The notes under the pieces: generated by a model
Told to the model about the DNA's origin: nothing
Seen by the model: only the letters and a program-made list of their open reading frames with translations
Databases searched by the model: none
NCBI GenBank assembly: GCA_944989445.1
Contig: CALYLW010000042.1
Location: 2,163,242-2,227,241 of the forward strand
Direction: 5' to 3'
From: Ampullaceana balthica
Taxonomy: Eukaryota > Mollusca > Gastropoda > Lymnaeidae
Length of the DNA stretch: 64,000 nt
Translations under genes and position numbers: made by a program
Shown: piece by piece, positions 37,126 through 48,628 of the stretch
How positions within the stretch are numbered: position 1 is the first letter of the stretch
How the letters are laid out: every line of letters starts with the position of its first letter

Positions 37126-37399
37126 CTAAGCAATCACACAATTAAAGGCATAATGGCACATTTTGTTTTCTCCAGTAATTTGTAACCAGAATGTCTGCAA
37201 AGATTCAGGATTTTGGCAGTGAAGTAGTAAGTTTTGCCAAAGTTTCAGCCACTGGAACTTGTTAGGATTGGCCAAGAAGAAAGGTAAAAATAATGAAAGC
37301 TGACGTTTGCATTTGTTGAGGTTCAAGAAAGATCTCAACTGCCTGTCAAACAAGGAAGAAATATTTGCTGATCCTATAAACTTGGCATTGGCAAAAAAT
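37126..37399 (-). CDS. Possible terminal exon of an unidentified minus-strand gene
   Basis: After a TTTTAG acceptor (37401-37400), 91 codons are open to TAG at the left end. Words include SLFDRQLRSFLNLNKC, LSLFLPFFLANPNKFQWLKL and QNPESLQTFWLQITGENK. Composition is plausibly globular and helical, and no transposon family was recognised. I could not find upstream exons. It ends 77 bp before gene D's first visible exon, so it either belongs to the gene before D or is chance. Confidence 0.35.
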
Positions 37400-37401
37400 C
37401 T

Positions 37402-38737
37402 AAAATTTAAAATAAATCATCAATCACCAGGTATCTCATCAGCCATAACAGGTTAATTTTAAAAAAAAATGTACACTGTAAAAAAACTCTAATGACTAAT
37501 CTAATAGTAATAGTTACTAACGCTGATTTTTAAATTTGAATATTATGTTTTCCCTTTTTTCTTTATGTAATATTTTTAATATTACATAAAATACAGGTCA
37601 ATGTTTAATCATAATTTTTTTTAAAAGAAAAATTTACAAAGTAGATTAATATTTGAGTAATCTCTTATATGACAATATGAATATGCGTGTAAAACTTTTT
37701 ACTTTGATTGTTTATTGTGTCTTGCTCAGTGGGGAATTTATCCTTAAAATTTGGTACCAATATATTTGAAAATAAAATACAAACAAACAACAGCTTTTAA
37801 GTCACAGTACAAGCAACACATATTTCTATAAAGGAAAAGTTTTATTCAGCAAAATATGAAGTCATACAGTGAAAAAGTACTAAAAAGTTACAACTAACCA
37901 TCAACAAAACTTAACAAAAATGGAGGCAATAAGCTCAAACTCAAACGTGAAAAAATATATAATAAATAAGGCATATATCATTGATCATATATTTTCAAAG
38001 TTGATGCGGACAAATCCCATCACTCCAATCCATTGCCGAGGAGTACATTTTAAATAATTGAGAACTGTTAAATTTGAAACAGAAAGGAGACTAAAACAGA
38101 ATAAATAAACTACAGAATACTATCATATATATTTACCCTCAATTATGTATGACTGACTCACTTTGGCCTAACGCTAAGGGACATCACTCTGCTTTTTAAA
38201 AAATTGAAAATATAGACTTAAAAATCATAATCATTTTGGTTTTCAGATTAACATTAACCAAACAATGCACGAACCTTGATGTCAGCATTTGTGTTTTAAA
38301 CAGTGCTGACTGACTCAAAGAGTTATTTTTTGGTGCAGTAATTTGGTGCGCTGCTTTCTAAAATTAGTTAAAAAATCGTGTGGTGATTAGCACTGTAAAA
38401 ATAATATTATATAAATACTTTGTGTACATTTCAGGAATATTTAGTATTTATCAAATTAGGATAAGTTACTACGGCTTTGGACCAAAAACAAAAAAAAGTG
38501 GGCGTCATAGGCGCCCTACAACCCCTATTGTAAAATACTTTGTCTACATTTAAGGAAGTTTAATATTACGTATTATATATTTATATATATTTATCATACA
38601 AGGACAAGTTAGTTTGGCTTTTGAAAAAGGTGGGCTCAAAAAAGTGGGCGCCGCAGCACAACCTAACCTAGTATCATATAGAATAATAAAGATTAAATTA
38701 AAAAATTTAGAATGGGACTGCGATAAAGCTTTTAAAT
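37402..38737. other. Mostly non-coding, with repeat fragments
   Basis: An inverted partial copy of the 58796-58913 MITE (38040-38120) and two partial Helitron family 1 pieces around 38300-38660 (GGCGCCCTACAACCCCTATT; GTGCAGTAATTTGG) are visible. No gene was seen. Confidence 0.5.
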
Positions 38738-38888
38738 AAAATACAAAATACACAAACGAATTGTGCAATGAAAACAATAAATTTGTTATTGTGCTGATGA
38801 GAGCATTAGCCGAAACGTCTACTGTCGTGTTAGTTTAAAAATAAAGCTCAAATTTATTGTTTTCATGTTTGTGTATTTTGTATTTTAC
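38738..38888 (+). repeat. Foldback element with a hammerhead-like core
   Basis: The arms AAAATACAAAATACACAAAC and AACAATAAATTT are repeated inverted on the right. The loop holds CTGATGAG-AGCATTAGC-CGAAAC, which contains both conserved boxes of a hammerhead ribozyme (CUGAUGA...GAAA). Stem II (GC...GC) has a bulge. A two-base-pair stem III ending in a GTC cleavage triplet is possible, but I see no good stem I. It is probably a degenerate Penelope-like/retrozyme-type terminal sequence. Confidence 0.45.
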
Positions 38889-38940
38889 AGAATACTACCG
38901 GACGTCTGTTGCCGTATCTACTATCACTAATTATTCAACA

Positions 38941-39454
38941 CTAGACACCCGCGGCGTAGCATACGCCGCAGACTTGATCATGGAGAGAGCAAAGAAAGTG
39001 GAGAAAGAACGGACACAAACTAAAGCACGAAGAAATCAAAACAACGCGAGTGAACGTCATTTAGGGGGGGGGGACTGCCAACTCATTGTTGGCTTCGAGA
39101 CATTTGCAGGCGAAATTCGGTACACACCTAACTTCTATGAAGTCAGCTATAAAACGATAATCGGTTTAAAATCGGATTTACATAGGCCCTATCGGTTTTC
39201 CAAAGAAAAAAAAAGCGCAATTAACAACCCTAAATATGACTCGCTAGGGTCGGCCAATCACAGTTTATGCTTAAGGGATGGTAGTATTAAATGGGAGGCG
39301 GGTAACAACAACCTCAGTGAGCATGTCTTCACGTTTACTGGCTATTTTTTATTTACTTGGTGCTGCTTCTTGTGTCTGTACTCTCACCCCCCCCCCACCG
39401 TTCTTTGCACTGTCTATGATGAGCAAGTCTGTGGCGTATGCTATGCAATAAAGG
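38941..39454 (-). mobile_element. Non-autonomous Helitron, family 4
   Basis: Read on the minus strand it ends GCGGCGTATGCTACGCCGC, then GGGTGT and CTAG at 38944-38941. The other end carries the inverted TGGCGTATGCTATGC. It matches the copy at 57799-58199 in the opposite orientation. The 200-residue plus-strand frame (38857-39459) crosses its boundary and is not a gene. Confidence 0.6.
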
Positions 39455-39748
39455 GGTAAAAGAACGGGCACAAACAGACATTTAAAAAAAAATGTATTCG
39501 CTGGGGCTTGAACCCAAGACCTTCCTCGCATGAGGTGGACGTGATAACCAGTACACTACGAATCTCACATTTTCTGAGAAGGAACAATGCAAGTGAAACG
39601 CAAGGACCATTGTTGGTCACCCCTCCACTACCTTCGCTTGTCAACCGTTAGCCGTTAATTATGTGTAGTTGACCCCAGCGAGGGTCATTCGTCATTATTT
39701 TTTGCACATGCTTGCATCGTGGTGGTGTCTCGCATGGTCACGTGAAGA
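39455..39748 (-). mobile_element. Helitron family 3 copy with tRNA-like segment
   Basis: The minus-strand 5' end is TCTTCACGTGACCATGCGAG at 39748, preceded by A. The body includes AATGACCCTCGCTGGGGTC and the tRNA-like block at 39495-39565. The 3' end is replaced by the abutting family 4 copy. An AT dinucleotide run (about 39754-39773) adjoins. Confidence 0.55.
39495..39565 (-). other. tRNA-like sequence in Helitron
   Basis: ATTCGTAGTGTACTGG (A-box region) and GGGTTCAAGCCCC (T arm) with matching ATTCG/CGAAT acceptor ends. By position the anticodon loop reads CTCATGC. It folds better than the copy at 12913 but has anticodon-stem mismatches. Confidence 0.5.
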
Positions 39749-40086
39749 TAATTATATATATATATATATATATAATTTAATATATATAACATAGTAAATA
39801 GTATATAGTGATATTATATAGATATATCTTAGACAGATTAACTTTTACCAGCAGGATATTCTGTGATTGTTTTATACAGTATACCATTGTCTTTTATTGG
39901 TTTTGAAGCTAATATCCACGGTAAAATCCAAGACTTGATTCTATCTAACATTAAAATATTCCCCATGTTAACTTTTAAACATAAATACGAATAATCACGG
40001 GTTGGATAATACTAATACTAATGTGTAACTACAGTGTAACTGTGTAGCCTCAGCCTCAGGTGCACTGTTGCCAGTGACAATTTTGG

Positions 40087-40170
40087 GAAAAACCTAGCCA
40101 ACATGGGGGGCGAAAAAAACCTAGATCCGAAAGAAAAAACCTAGAGCCGAAAGAAAAAAACCTAGACTCA
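40087..40170 (+). repeat. Short tandem repeat, about 20-bp units
   Basis: Units GAAAGAAAAAACCTAGAGCC and variants repeat about four times. Confidence 0.7.
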
Positions 40171-40720
40171 CTAAAAATAAACAAATATGACGTCACAAAG
40201 CTCACACACAAAAAAAAAGCCGTATTTCCTACTTAAAAATTGGCATGTTTCAAATACAATTTTTTGCTATTTAAGTATGTATTTAGTGTAAGACTGCATT
40301 CTAATATCGTAACTCTCGCGGAGCCATTTAAAACGTCATTAAATAAATTTATTGTATGCAACCAGATATTTAAGTGGAGCTTTCGTTTAAAGATGTGCAT
40401 TTTTTATGTGACGTCACAGTTCTTAAACACCTCCCTCCCTCTTGTCACACATCTCACTAAAGTGAGTTTTAGATGCGTGTCGTTATTTATGGACGGCCGA
40501 TAATGTATTAATTACTATGTTGTACGTAACGATTTGTAAAATATACTTACATCTGCATTTATTCATCATTTATTCGTCTTCCTTATAAATGGAATTGGGA
40601 ATCTTGCATTATTCTTATTGTATCTATTACAGACGCTCTTTTTATATTTTATACATAATATTATTGAGTACTACTTTTATCCCTGTTTTTGTCAAGTCTT
40701 GCATTTTTATTTGAGTTTTG

Positions 40721-40875
40721 TCTTATCTATACAAACGCCCCTTCTATACAGAAGATTAATGCGTCCACAGACCATGCCGGGCTGTTGGTTGGCATGTGAT
40801 GCAGCGTTCACAAGCCTCGGCTATAAGGGTTCCACGCATTACCCAGCCGGCCTTATTTCCCTAACTAATGTTAGG
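40721..40875 (-). mobile_element. tRNA-derived SINE, 3' part, inverted
   Basis: The reverse complement matches the SINE body and tail (GGTAATGCGTGGAACCC, GGTCTGTGGACGCATTAATC). It is the first of three adjoining copies in alternating orientation. Confidence 0.75.
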
Positions 40876-40878
40876 ACG

Positions 40879-41155
40879 AGTTTGTCGAGTGGCAGCGCAC
40901 TGGACTGTCGATGGACATACCGATGGTCACGGGTTCGAATCCGTGTGAAGGCAAGGGTTTGTTCCCGGGGTCTAGGGCGTCCCTGAGTCACCCCGCTCCG
41001 AATGGGTACCTAACACTACATGTAGTGTTAGGCGGCTGGGTAATGCGTGGAACCCACAAAGCCGTGGCCTGTGAATGCTGCATCACTTGCCAACAGATCA
41101 TCTGTCATGGTCTGTGGACGCAACTATCTTCTGCGTCTGTATAGATAAGATAAGA
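40879..41155 (+). mobile_element. tRNA-derived SINE, nearly complete
   Basis: Head TTTGTCGAGTGGCAGCGCAC, B box GGTTCGAATCC, body and (GATAA)n tail, as in 16187-16471. Confidence 0.85.
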
Positions 41156-41165
41156 AGATAATGTG

Positions 41166-41266
41166 GACTCAGGGATGCCCCGGGAACAAATCCTTGCCTT
41201 CACAAGGATTCGAACCCGTGACCATCGGTACGCCAGCCGAGCACGCATGCCAATCGACCACCGTAG
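41166..41266 (-). mobile_element. tRNA-derived SINE, 5' head only, inverted
   Basis: The reverse complement begins with GGTGGTCGATTGGCATGCG, then GGTTCGAATCC and GGCAAGGATTTGTTCCCGGG. It stops at GGGCATCCCTGAGTCCACAT. Confidence 0.75.
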
Positions 41267-41679
41267 AGTTTTAAATGTTGATAGTGTTTTGGTTTTCCTT
41301 GTTTGATCATGTAACCCATTCCGAATCCCGGATGGAAAAAACGAAAATTTGTATGTGTTTGTTGTTGCATACGGAATAGGAAAAGTGTTATTTTAACTAT
41401 GTCTATCTGAGGGTTGTATTAGATTATCTTTGGTTTATACCATGGTCCATGAATACTTGAAAGACTATTCTCTCAACGCAGGCACAAGAGCTGTTAAGTT
41501 TATCATGAGGTCAAAATAAAATTGAATATTTTGGCTAATTCAAGCTGTTTTAACTTGTGCAAGATTTCTTTAGACAGATAGCACCGCAGCAGCGCCATCT
41601 TTCCAATTCAGTGGGATAGTATGATAGAGCCGCAGCCATAATTTTATTATTAATACTTTATTGATAATTTCTTATTTCA

Positions 41680-42020
41680 GCGCATTTTATTTTTGCAGAG
41701 CAAAAAAATAAAGTAGCTTACTTTTACTAATTTAAACACATTCAAAAAGTAATAAAGAAGTATTTAATGGTTAAATATTAGTTTTCCATGTGTTTTGATG
41801 AGTTTAAAGGGGGTTTTAACTATAAAAACTGGTTTTAAAATCATACTTCTACTAATCTACTTCTACTTCTAGCAAAAATCGTTTTTGTTTATATTTTAAC
41901 CACATTTGGCCTTATAATTTCATTTCTTTCACGGCCTCAGACCAAACTAAATTTTCATGGTAGCAGTAAGTGAAATACTAATCAGATTCAGAGGCGTCAC
42001 CTAACGGTAAAGTCATTTAT
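41680..42020. repeat. Diverged inverted relative of the 4198-5262 MITE
   Basis: Shares TTTAAAGGGGGTTTTAACTA, ACGGCCTCAGACCAAACTAA and TCAGATTCAGAGGCGTCA with the reverse complement of 4920-5170. Confidence 0.6.
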
Positions 42021-42478
42021 GATAAAGTATTCCCGAGTCATTAATTAAATAAAATTAGTAGGCCCTACTTATGAAATAAGTCTGTTCAAGGTACGTTTTA
42101 AAAAAATGATAATAATTAATAATAAACATAGTCTATATCTTTTGTAATGTATTTCTTGTAAATGTTTATTGACAATTTTAATGGATGTTAAATAATGACA
42201 CCTATGGACTAGGGGGGGGGTCGTACATAGATGACGTCAAGTACCTAGGGGGACGGGGTTCACGCATTTGTGACGAAAGTGTGGGGGTGTTTAAGCCTGT
42301 TCATGGTAAGTTTTTAATAATGTTTGGTGATGACAAATAATATCTTTTGTATTGTATTTCTTCTAAATGTTTGGCAATTTTAATGGTTGTTAAATAATAA
42401 CACTTAGGGGCCGAACATAAGTGACGTCAAGTATCTAGAGTTGTGACGAGAGGGGAGGTGTTTAAGAACAGTGACGTC

Positions 42479-42667
42479 CAGGGCCGTTCTTAGAAATTGC
42501 GGGGCTATTTGCGGCTTAGTATGCGAAACGGATTGCACAGGGCCCAGTCTGGGTAGGGATACTGAATTAATAAGGATAATAAGGAAAAAATTAATATAGG
42601 CTGGGCCTATGAAAGTGTGGGGACCAATGCGGCCGCATAGGTTTGCAGTGGACTAAGGCCGGACCTG
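42479..42667. mobile_element. hAT MITE, 189 bp
   Basis: CAGGGCCGTTCTTAG...CTAAGGCCGGACCTG between perfect GTGACGTC duplications (42471-42478, 42668-42675). The target itself is a TGACGTCA-bearing repeat. Confidence 0.75.
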
Positions 42668-42889
42668 GTGACGTCACATCAAAACGCTCAACTTTAAATT
42701 TAAATAAAAGTTGACATAAATATTTGATTGCTTACAATTCATCTGATGACTATTTATATGGCCTCACGGGTTTTGCCTCGGACGTTCGCGGGGACAGGAG
42801 TATCGGTTCCGACACTTAAATCAAAGTCCAACGAGGTGGCCTTACGCGTGTTACGACATAATAGTGCAGCCATACTTAAATGGCAATAA

Positions 42890-44831
42890 GGGGCCGTCCA
42901 TAAAGTACGTCACGCTATTTGTGACAATTTTTAACTCCCCCCTCCCCTCTGTCACAAATCTCGGACCTCCCCCCCCCCTTAAGTACGTCACACTTTTGAA
43001 CAAAAATGTTGTTTTTTATTAACAAAAGAATTAAAATTTAATATAAAACACCGTGACGTCACACATGGCCGGACCCCCCCTCCCCCTTGTCACAAACTGT
43101 CACACTTTCTTACACCCCTTCCCCCCTCTGGAGCGTGACGTACTTTATGGTGATTTGAAACATGCTCAGGAAATTCGGCTTTTATTGCAAAGCTTTATAA
43201 CATTATATTTGAAAAAGGGGGGGGGTACTTTTTGTGACGAGGAGGGGACCAAGGAGGGGACGGTGGGAAATCAGCCTAAATTGTGTGACGTCATTTTAGG
43301 ACACGCGCCCCCCCCCCAATCTAGTCGTTGGATTTTTATTTTCTCCCCGTTTACTTCCCATCGGTGTTTTTTTAAAAAAAATTATATATTTTTTTAAAAT
43401 AAACGATGGCTGCTTTGAAGACTGCTATGTATTTGGGGAGAGAGGGGGATGCGAATACGTTCATCGCTGACACTCACTAGGAAAATAGTTGCCCTGAACC
43501 AGTGAAGTGGTCCCCTACCTTTTTATCGCCACGGACCCCTTTTTGACAATCGGCATGTTTAAATGATAAATAAAATATAACTAAGTGAACAAAAACTTGT
43601 AAAATATAAAAAAATATTAAAGTACAGTTATGCAAAAAAAAATATAATAAAATAATATAAAGAGATTTACCATATTAACCCGGTTCACCGACAAATGGCC
43701 CCGGACAAAACGGCCCCCAACAAATGGGCTCCGACAAAACGGCCCTGGACTTATAGATAGACTAATAATAAAAAGTACAATCAAATATTATATTCGTATT
43801 TTTACTCGCCGATTCAGTGTCAGGCTTAGCTCACAAGAAACAATAATAAGGACATCACAAGGATGAATTTAATAGCCTTTACTGGATGTGGTACAAAGTC
43901 ACTGTTTTTTGTTGACAAGAAATAATATAATAACATCATAAGAAATAATTTTACAATTTTACCATTTTTTTAAACTTGAAAAAGTTGACAAAAGTTTAAA
44001 ATGCAAAAAATGTAAATTTTTTGTTAACAAATGTAAACAATCTGTCTGGGGCCGTTTTCACCGGGGCCGTTATGTCCGCGGCCGTATTTTATTTTCCTTT
44101 GACAGTTTTTTTTTCTTAAGCGTTTGCGCCCCGCTACGTTAAAATGTGGCTGAAATGTTTATACCAACGGTGGCATGTGGCTCTTCTGTGTTCACATTGC
44201 AGTTTACAAACAATTTATCAAAAGAAAACTTTTAAAATAAATATATGCTGTTTTATCCGTTTAACTTGAAAACGCTTGGAAAAAACTTTAAGGAGGTAAT
44301 GAGAGCATAACATAAAACAGAGAAGATTTAGAGTAAATGATGTAAACAAATTCCAGGGGCGCTGTTTTATATTTTTTTATGGAACGAGGTGGTATACCTA
44401 AAAAGTTTGGGAACCACTCCAGAGAGATAACGTGTATTAAAAAAAAGAGACACACGAAGTCACGTGGTTTTGGACAATATCCCCTTCCTACACTAGTTAC
44501 GTCAGTAGAAGTTAGCCTCTCCGCGCCCCCCCCCCATAAAAGCCGATTTCCTATTTTAAAATGAGCCTGTTTCAAATTTTAAGTATGCATTTAGTAAATG
44601 AGGATTTTTCAAAACAATTTCTCGTCATTTAGTGTATGGATTCACTCTAATATCGTACGTTAAAACATGTATCAAAAAGGAGACACAGGAAAGCTGAAAC
44701 ATTTAGTTTAAGTGTTGAGCATTTTGATGTGACGTCACAGTTCTAATAAACCAACCCTTCCCCTCGTCACACATCGAAACGATTATGTGACTCCTTTCCC
44801 CTAGATATGTGATGTCATTTGTGGACGGCCA
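42890..44831. repeat. Composite of GGGGCCGTCCA-type MITEs rich in TGACGTCA
   Basis: The left end is GGGGCCGTCCATAAAGTACG and the right end TCATTTGTGGACGGCC. Between them are many TGACGTCA/TGTCACAAA and poly-C tracts, an internal CGTGACGTACTTTATGG end (43134), and GACAAAACGGCCCC-type short repeats near 43690 and 44041. Several nested copies are likely; I could not separate them. A similar right end is at about 40485. No genes were seen. Confidence 0.5.
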
Positions 44832-44981
44832 CTGCTGTTATCTAATATTCGGATGAATAAAACGTTGTGTGTAAAATTATTGCCATGCATTATCGTCAAA
44901 TATTATTAATCGACAAGTACCAACAAATCTTTGATTTTTAGTTTTAAAAAATATTTACTTTTTAACAAATTATTATTATTA

Positions 44982-45377
44982 CTAGCGTATCACCCGTCAA
45001 AAATGACGGAAGTTTTCAGATGAAATCTATTTATTTGATAAAAAAGCACTTTTTTTTAGGGCGCCTACGGCGCCGATCTTTTCAAAAACCCAACTAACTT
45101 GTCCTTGTTTGATAAATACGAAATATTAAACTTTCTGAAACTGAAATGTACACAAAGTTTTTTATAATAAGGGTTGTTTTTTTATTTTATAATTAACCAT
45201 CCTCAAATCCTCTTTTTACATTGATCCCTTTTCCAAAATTAAAATACATTTATGAGCGAAAACAATGACGTCATATAATATTTTTTACAGCGCATCTTTA
45301 ATTTGCACACCATTTGATGCATTGGTGCAGTAATGTGGTTTTCCCTGCTTTCTAAAATTAGTAGCGTCACGGACAGA
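44982..45377 (-). mobile_element. Helitron family 1 copy
   Basis: CTAG (44985-44982), then the CCGTCA...TGACGG hairpin at the minus-strand 3' end and TCTGTCCGTGACGCTAC at the 5' end. It is the best-preserved intact copy of the family in the window. Confidence 0.75.
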
Positions 45378-45390
45378 CATTTAATTAAGT

Positions 45391-45860
45391 GGAGTGCCGT
45401 CTTCGCGGAAACTTAGCATTGACGTATTACCATGTTCCAGGATATGTCAATGTAACACATATCACAAAAATACACCCCCACAGTTTTTAAAAAAATTTAA
45501 ATAAATATATGATTATCTTTTTCATTGTAATATTTTATGATAAATATTTTTAAATTTAAAGTATTTACCCATACATGTGGTGCCTCGCAGGTCAGCTGGA
45601 TAAACCAAATTATCCAATTGGGCAACACAAAAAATAATAACTTTTAAGAAAGAAGATTTATCCATTGGCATGCAACAATGGCGCCGTAAATCACAGAAGA
45701 TGTATAAAATATACAAATTTTTATTACGTACAAATTTAAAAATAGTACGTTTATTTTAACAAAAATAATTTTAATTAATGTTTAAATAGATTTTCTATTA
45801 AGTTGAGTTGATATTTTGGATTTAAACTACCCAAAAAATAAAATGCGCTGAAATAAGAAA
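45391..45860. repeat. Inverted partial relative of the 4198-5262 MITE
   Basis: Blocks GTGGAGTGCCGTCTTCGC, AATTATCCAATTGGGCAACA and GCATGCAACAATGGCGCCGT match the reverse complement of 4380-4680. Confidence 0.65.
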
Positions 45861-45917
45861 ATACCACTATATTATTTCACAGCGAAATTTTATTTATTAA
45901 TTTATTATAATTAAATC

Positions 45918-47802
45918 ATAAATGGATAGACATTAGGATAGACGTCCGGAAGTATTCTGTAGTTTATTTTATTATTTTTTAGTCTACTTCCTGTTTCACA
46001 GCTGCAGTTCTCAATTATTAAAAAATGTACCTCTAGTCTACATTTTTACTTAATAGGCTTGATCATTTCTGTGACCCCAACGCGTCATAGGCCATTCGGT
46101 CATATCTATTTTTAGGCTATTCGTTGTCAGTAAGGTCAAACTTTCTCAAACATGGCTAGCAACAGTGTGTTTAATAGTGTTATAGTGCTATCTGAAAACG
46201 ATGTTCCAGGTGCTATTTTGGAAAAAAAATATATTTCTTCTCACTCAGTTTTGCAGCCGAAAAAAGTTATTAAAATGTCAAAGACTTAAAACTTTAATAA
46301 ATAAGCCGTAACATAGTATTTTAAATTATTTAAAGATGAGTGTAAGCGTTCATATTCGTAACTACGGTAAACACTAGTCCTAGCGTAGTCAATTATTAAC
46401 ATATATGTATTTTAATATTGTTTTCCTTGGCCCTTGCCTTATAAAAATATATGCCTTTAGTAATAAACTTACACTAAGATTATGACTTTAATTATAATTA
46501 CATCATATTATGAAAGAATAAACTTCATGGACGAACGAGCAACTAGAACTAGTTACTACTAACTTATTACTAGAGCCTCACGCCTCAAGTCAGAGCAGAT
46601 GCAGAGTCACTAATTCATTTACACAATTCATGCTCGCAAGGACGTTCCATTTCGCATAATATAATATTACATAATATAACCATCTATTGATATTTTAATT
46701 TAAATAAATAAGCCTAGGCCTAAGCATTTATTTAAGATGAGTGAAAGTGTAAGCGGTCGTTCCGGCCGTCGCCACTAGTACTAGTCACTAGTGCTAACAA
46801 ACTTATATTTAATATAAATTGTTTTCGTTGGTTCATATAAATTATATATGCCTTAGTATTTATTAGTAATAAACTTACACTAAGACTAAGATTATGATTT
46901 TAATTATAATTTCATCATACGTTTTAGAAGTAAATAGTATTTGAATGTATAAAATTCTCGGACGAATGAGCGAATGAACTAAAAATAAAAAAGTATAGTC
47001 TGTATATTTACTACATATTAATATTAAATTCACTCTCGCAAGGAAGCTCTATTCACTATCTACTTGTGACTTTTATTGATGATCATTCTAAAAATTAAAC
47101 AAAATAGCCTATTTTATTTAATAAAAAATAACAACAAAAATATTTTAAAACACATTAAACAAACAACATCGAGGTTAGAAGATACACACAATTTTATTTT
47201 GTCTGAAACGTTAATTTTAGACTCAGTCACAAGCAATGTCAATGAGTAATATATAATATACACTTAAATTGTGAAAAATTACAGATTAATTATTTTTAAT
47301 AATAATAATAATAATAAACATATTTTTTTCCACAACTTATAGTAAACAAACCAAATAAGCTTTGGAAATAAATCAAACAGAAAATAATGTAATTTTTGTC
47401 TATCAAGAATTTTAGAAATATACATCCAGATATTCGCCTGGAATAACAAAATGTACCGTGTGCAGACTTGTTGTCATTGGCAACCATTCATCCTCATTTT
47501 GACACTACTACTATTGCCTTGTTCTCATTGTTTCATTCATAAAAAGTGCAGTGTTCAAAAGCCATTTAACCATTGTTTACAATTAATTAAATTATGAGTC
47601 AAAGTTGTAGGTCCACAAGGAATTCCTAATTTTATTTGTACATGTTTATAGTATAGAGGACAGTTAGTTTTGTGATGAGTCATTTTTAAATAATTGAGAT
47701 CTGCAACTGTCAAACAGGAAGTAGACTAAAAATAATAAATAAACTTCATAATGCTTCCGAAATACTTCCGGACGTCTGTCCTAATGTCTACCCATAAATG
47801 CA
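45918..47802. mobile_element. 1.9-kb element with about 130-bp terminal inverted repeats
   Basis: The left arm (TAGACATTAGGATAGACGTC, CGGAAGTATTCTGTAGTTTA, CTACTTCCTGTTTCACAG) is repeated inverted at 47680-47802. The segment 47446-47660 recurs as a direct copy at 50500-50745. No transposase was recognised. Confidence 0.55.
46152..46209 (+). CDS. Candidate orphan first exon (CS-domain gene family?)
   Basis: ATG with 19 codons plus one base (MASNSVFNSVIVLSENDVP) before a GTGCTA donor, the same phase 1 as the first exons of genes A and C. No downstream family exon was found before gene C, and the donor is weak, so it may be a dead duplicate or chance. Confidence 0.2.
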
Positions 47803-47884
47803 TTATTCACTATTATGATACTATAAATTACTATATAACTATATAGGCCTACTATATTATACTATATATATAATTATAATATTT

Positions 47885-48204
47885 ATATATTATAATTCTC
47901 TTCGTGGGACCATGCGAGACACCACGCAAGTATGTGCAACCGGGAACCGAGCATGACGAATGACCCTCACTGGGGTCGACCACTGTATCGAGACCAACAA
48001 TGATCCTTGTGTTTCACTTGCATTGTTCCTTCACAGAATAACGTGAGATTCGTGGTGTAATGAATGGTAATCATGTCCGCCTTATATGGGATAGGTCCTG
48101 GGTTCAAGCCCCAGCGAAAATATTGTTTTTTTTATATTTTTTAAAATGTCCGTGCCCGTTCTTTTACCCCTTTATTGCCAACATTAGCTGACCCGCGGCG
48201 TAGC
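47885..48204 (+). mobile_element. Helitron family 3 copy with tRNA-like segment
   Basis: Starts near TCTTCGTGGGACCATGCGAG and contains GAATGACCCTCACTGGGGTC and the tRNA-like block 48045-48122 (GATTCGTGGTGTAATG... GGGTTCAAGCCCC). It ends towards ACCCGCGGCGTAGC near 48190-48204. A further copy of that hairpin sequence at 48322-48335 was the target of the LTR element. Confidence 0.5.
48045..48122 (+). other. tRNA-like sequence in Helitron
   Basis: The A-box region GTGGTGTAATGAATGG has a small insertion. The T arm CTGGGTTCAAGCCCCAG is perfect. The anticodon arm is not recognisable as a working one. Confidence 0.45.
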
Positions 48205-48335
48205 ATATTCCTATATAATGATTTAGTGAGGGGTGAAGACTTACTGAAAGACACAGTTGTCAAAGTGGGGTGGGATTGGGCAAACGACTGTGAGTGAATG
48301 AAAAGAAGGAACTCTGGAGAAACCCGCGGCGTAGC

Positions 48336-48612
48336 TGTAAATGGTTTACTTTTATATGTGTTTTGTAGGCGTTTTCACAATACAAACTTTCGTGCAATAA
48401 ATCCTTGAAATACTATTGTCAAGAAAATAACTTTAATATGCACATTATATACAAAAGTATAACTTTGAGGTTTCACAACGTGGAGACATCAGCCACACAT
48501 CCGCCATTACTTTTTCAACTCGAATAATACTCTCGAACCTTCTTTCCCCTTTCTTTCCGCGCTTTCACTCACGTGACCTCTCCGTCATCCAACTCGTGAT
48601 TCACACGTGACA
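48336..48612 (-). repeat. 3' LTR
   Basis: Matches 57521-57798 with about ten substitutions and small indels. It begins directly after the GTAGC target copy. Confidence 0.9.
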
Positions 48613-48628
48613 TTCACCCCCATCCTTC
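48613..48628 (-). promoter_or_regulatory. Polypurine tract of the LTR element
   Basis: The minus strand reads GAAGGATGGGGGTGAA immediately before the 3' LTR, a purine-rich plus-strand primer site. Confidence 0.7.

Noticed and set aside
38857..39459. 200-codon plus-strand open frame
   Set aside because: It begins in a foldback arm and runs through a Helitron copy; there is no recognisable domain, and the same DNA is repeated inverted at 57.8-58.2 kb.
43501..44419. hAT element with CAGTG.AGTGGTCCCC / GGGAACCACTCC ends
   Set aside because: Ends are similar to hAT termini but too diverged, and the flanks do not repeat; left inside the composite repeat region.
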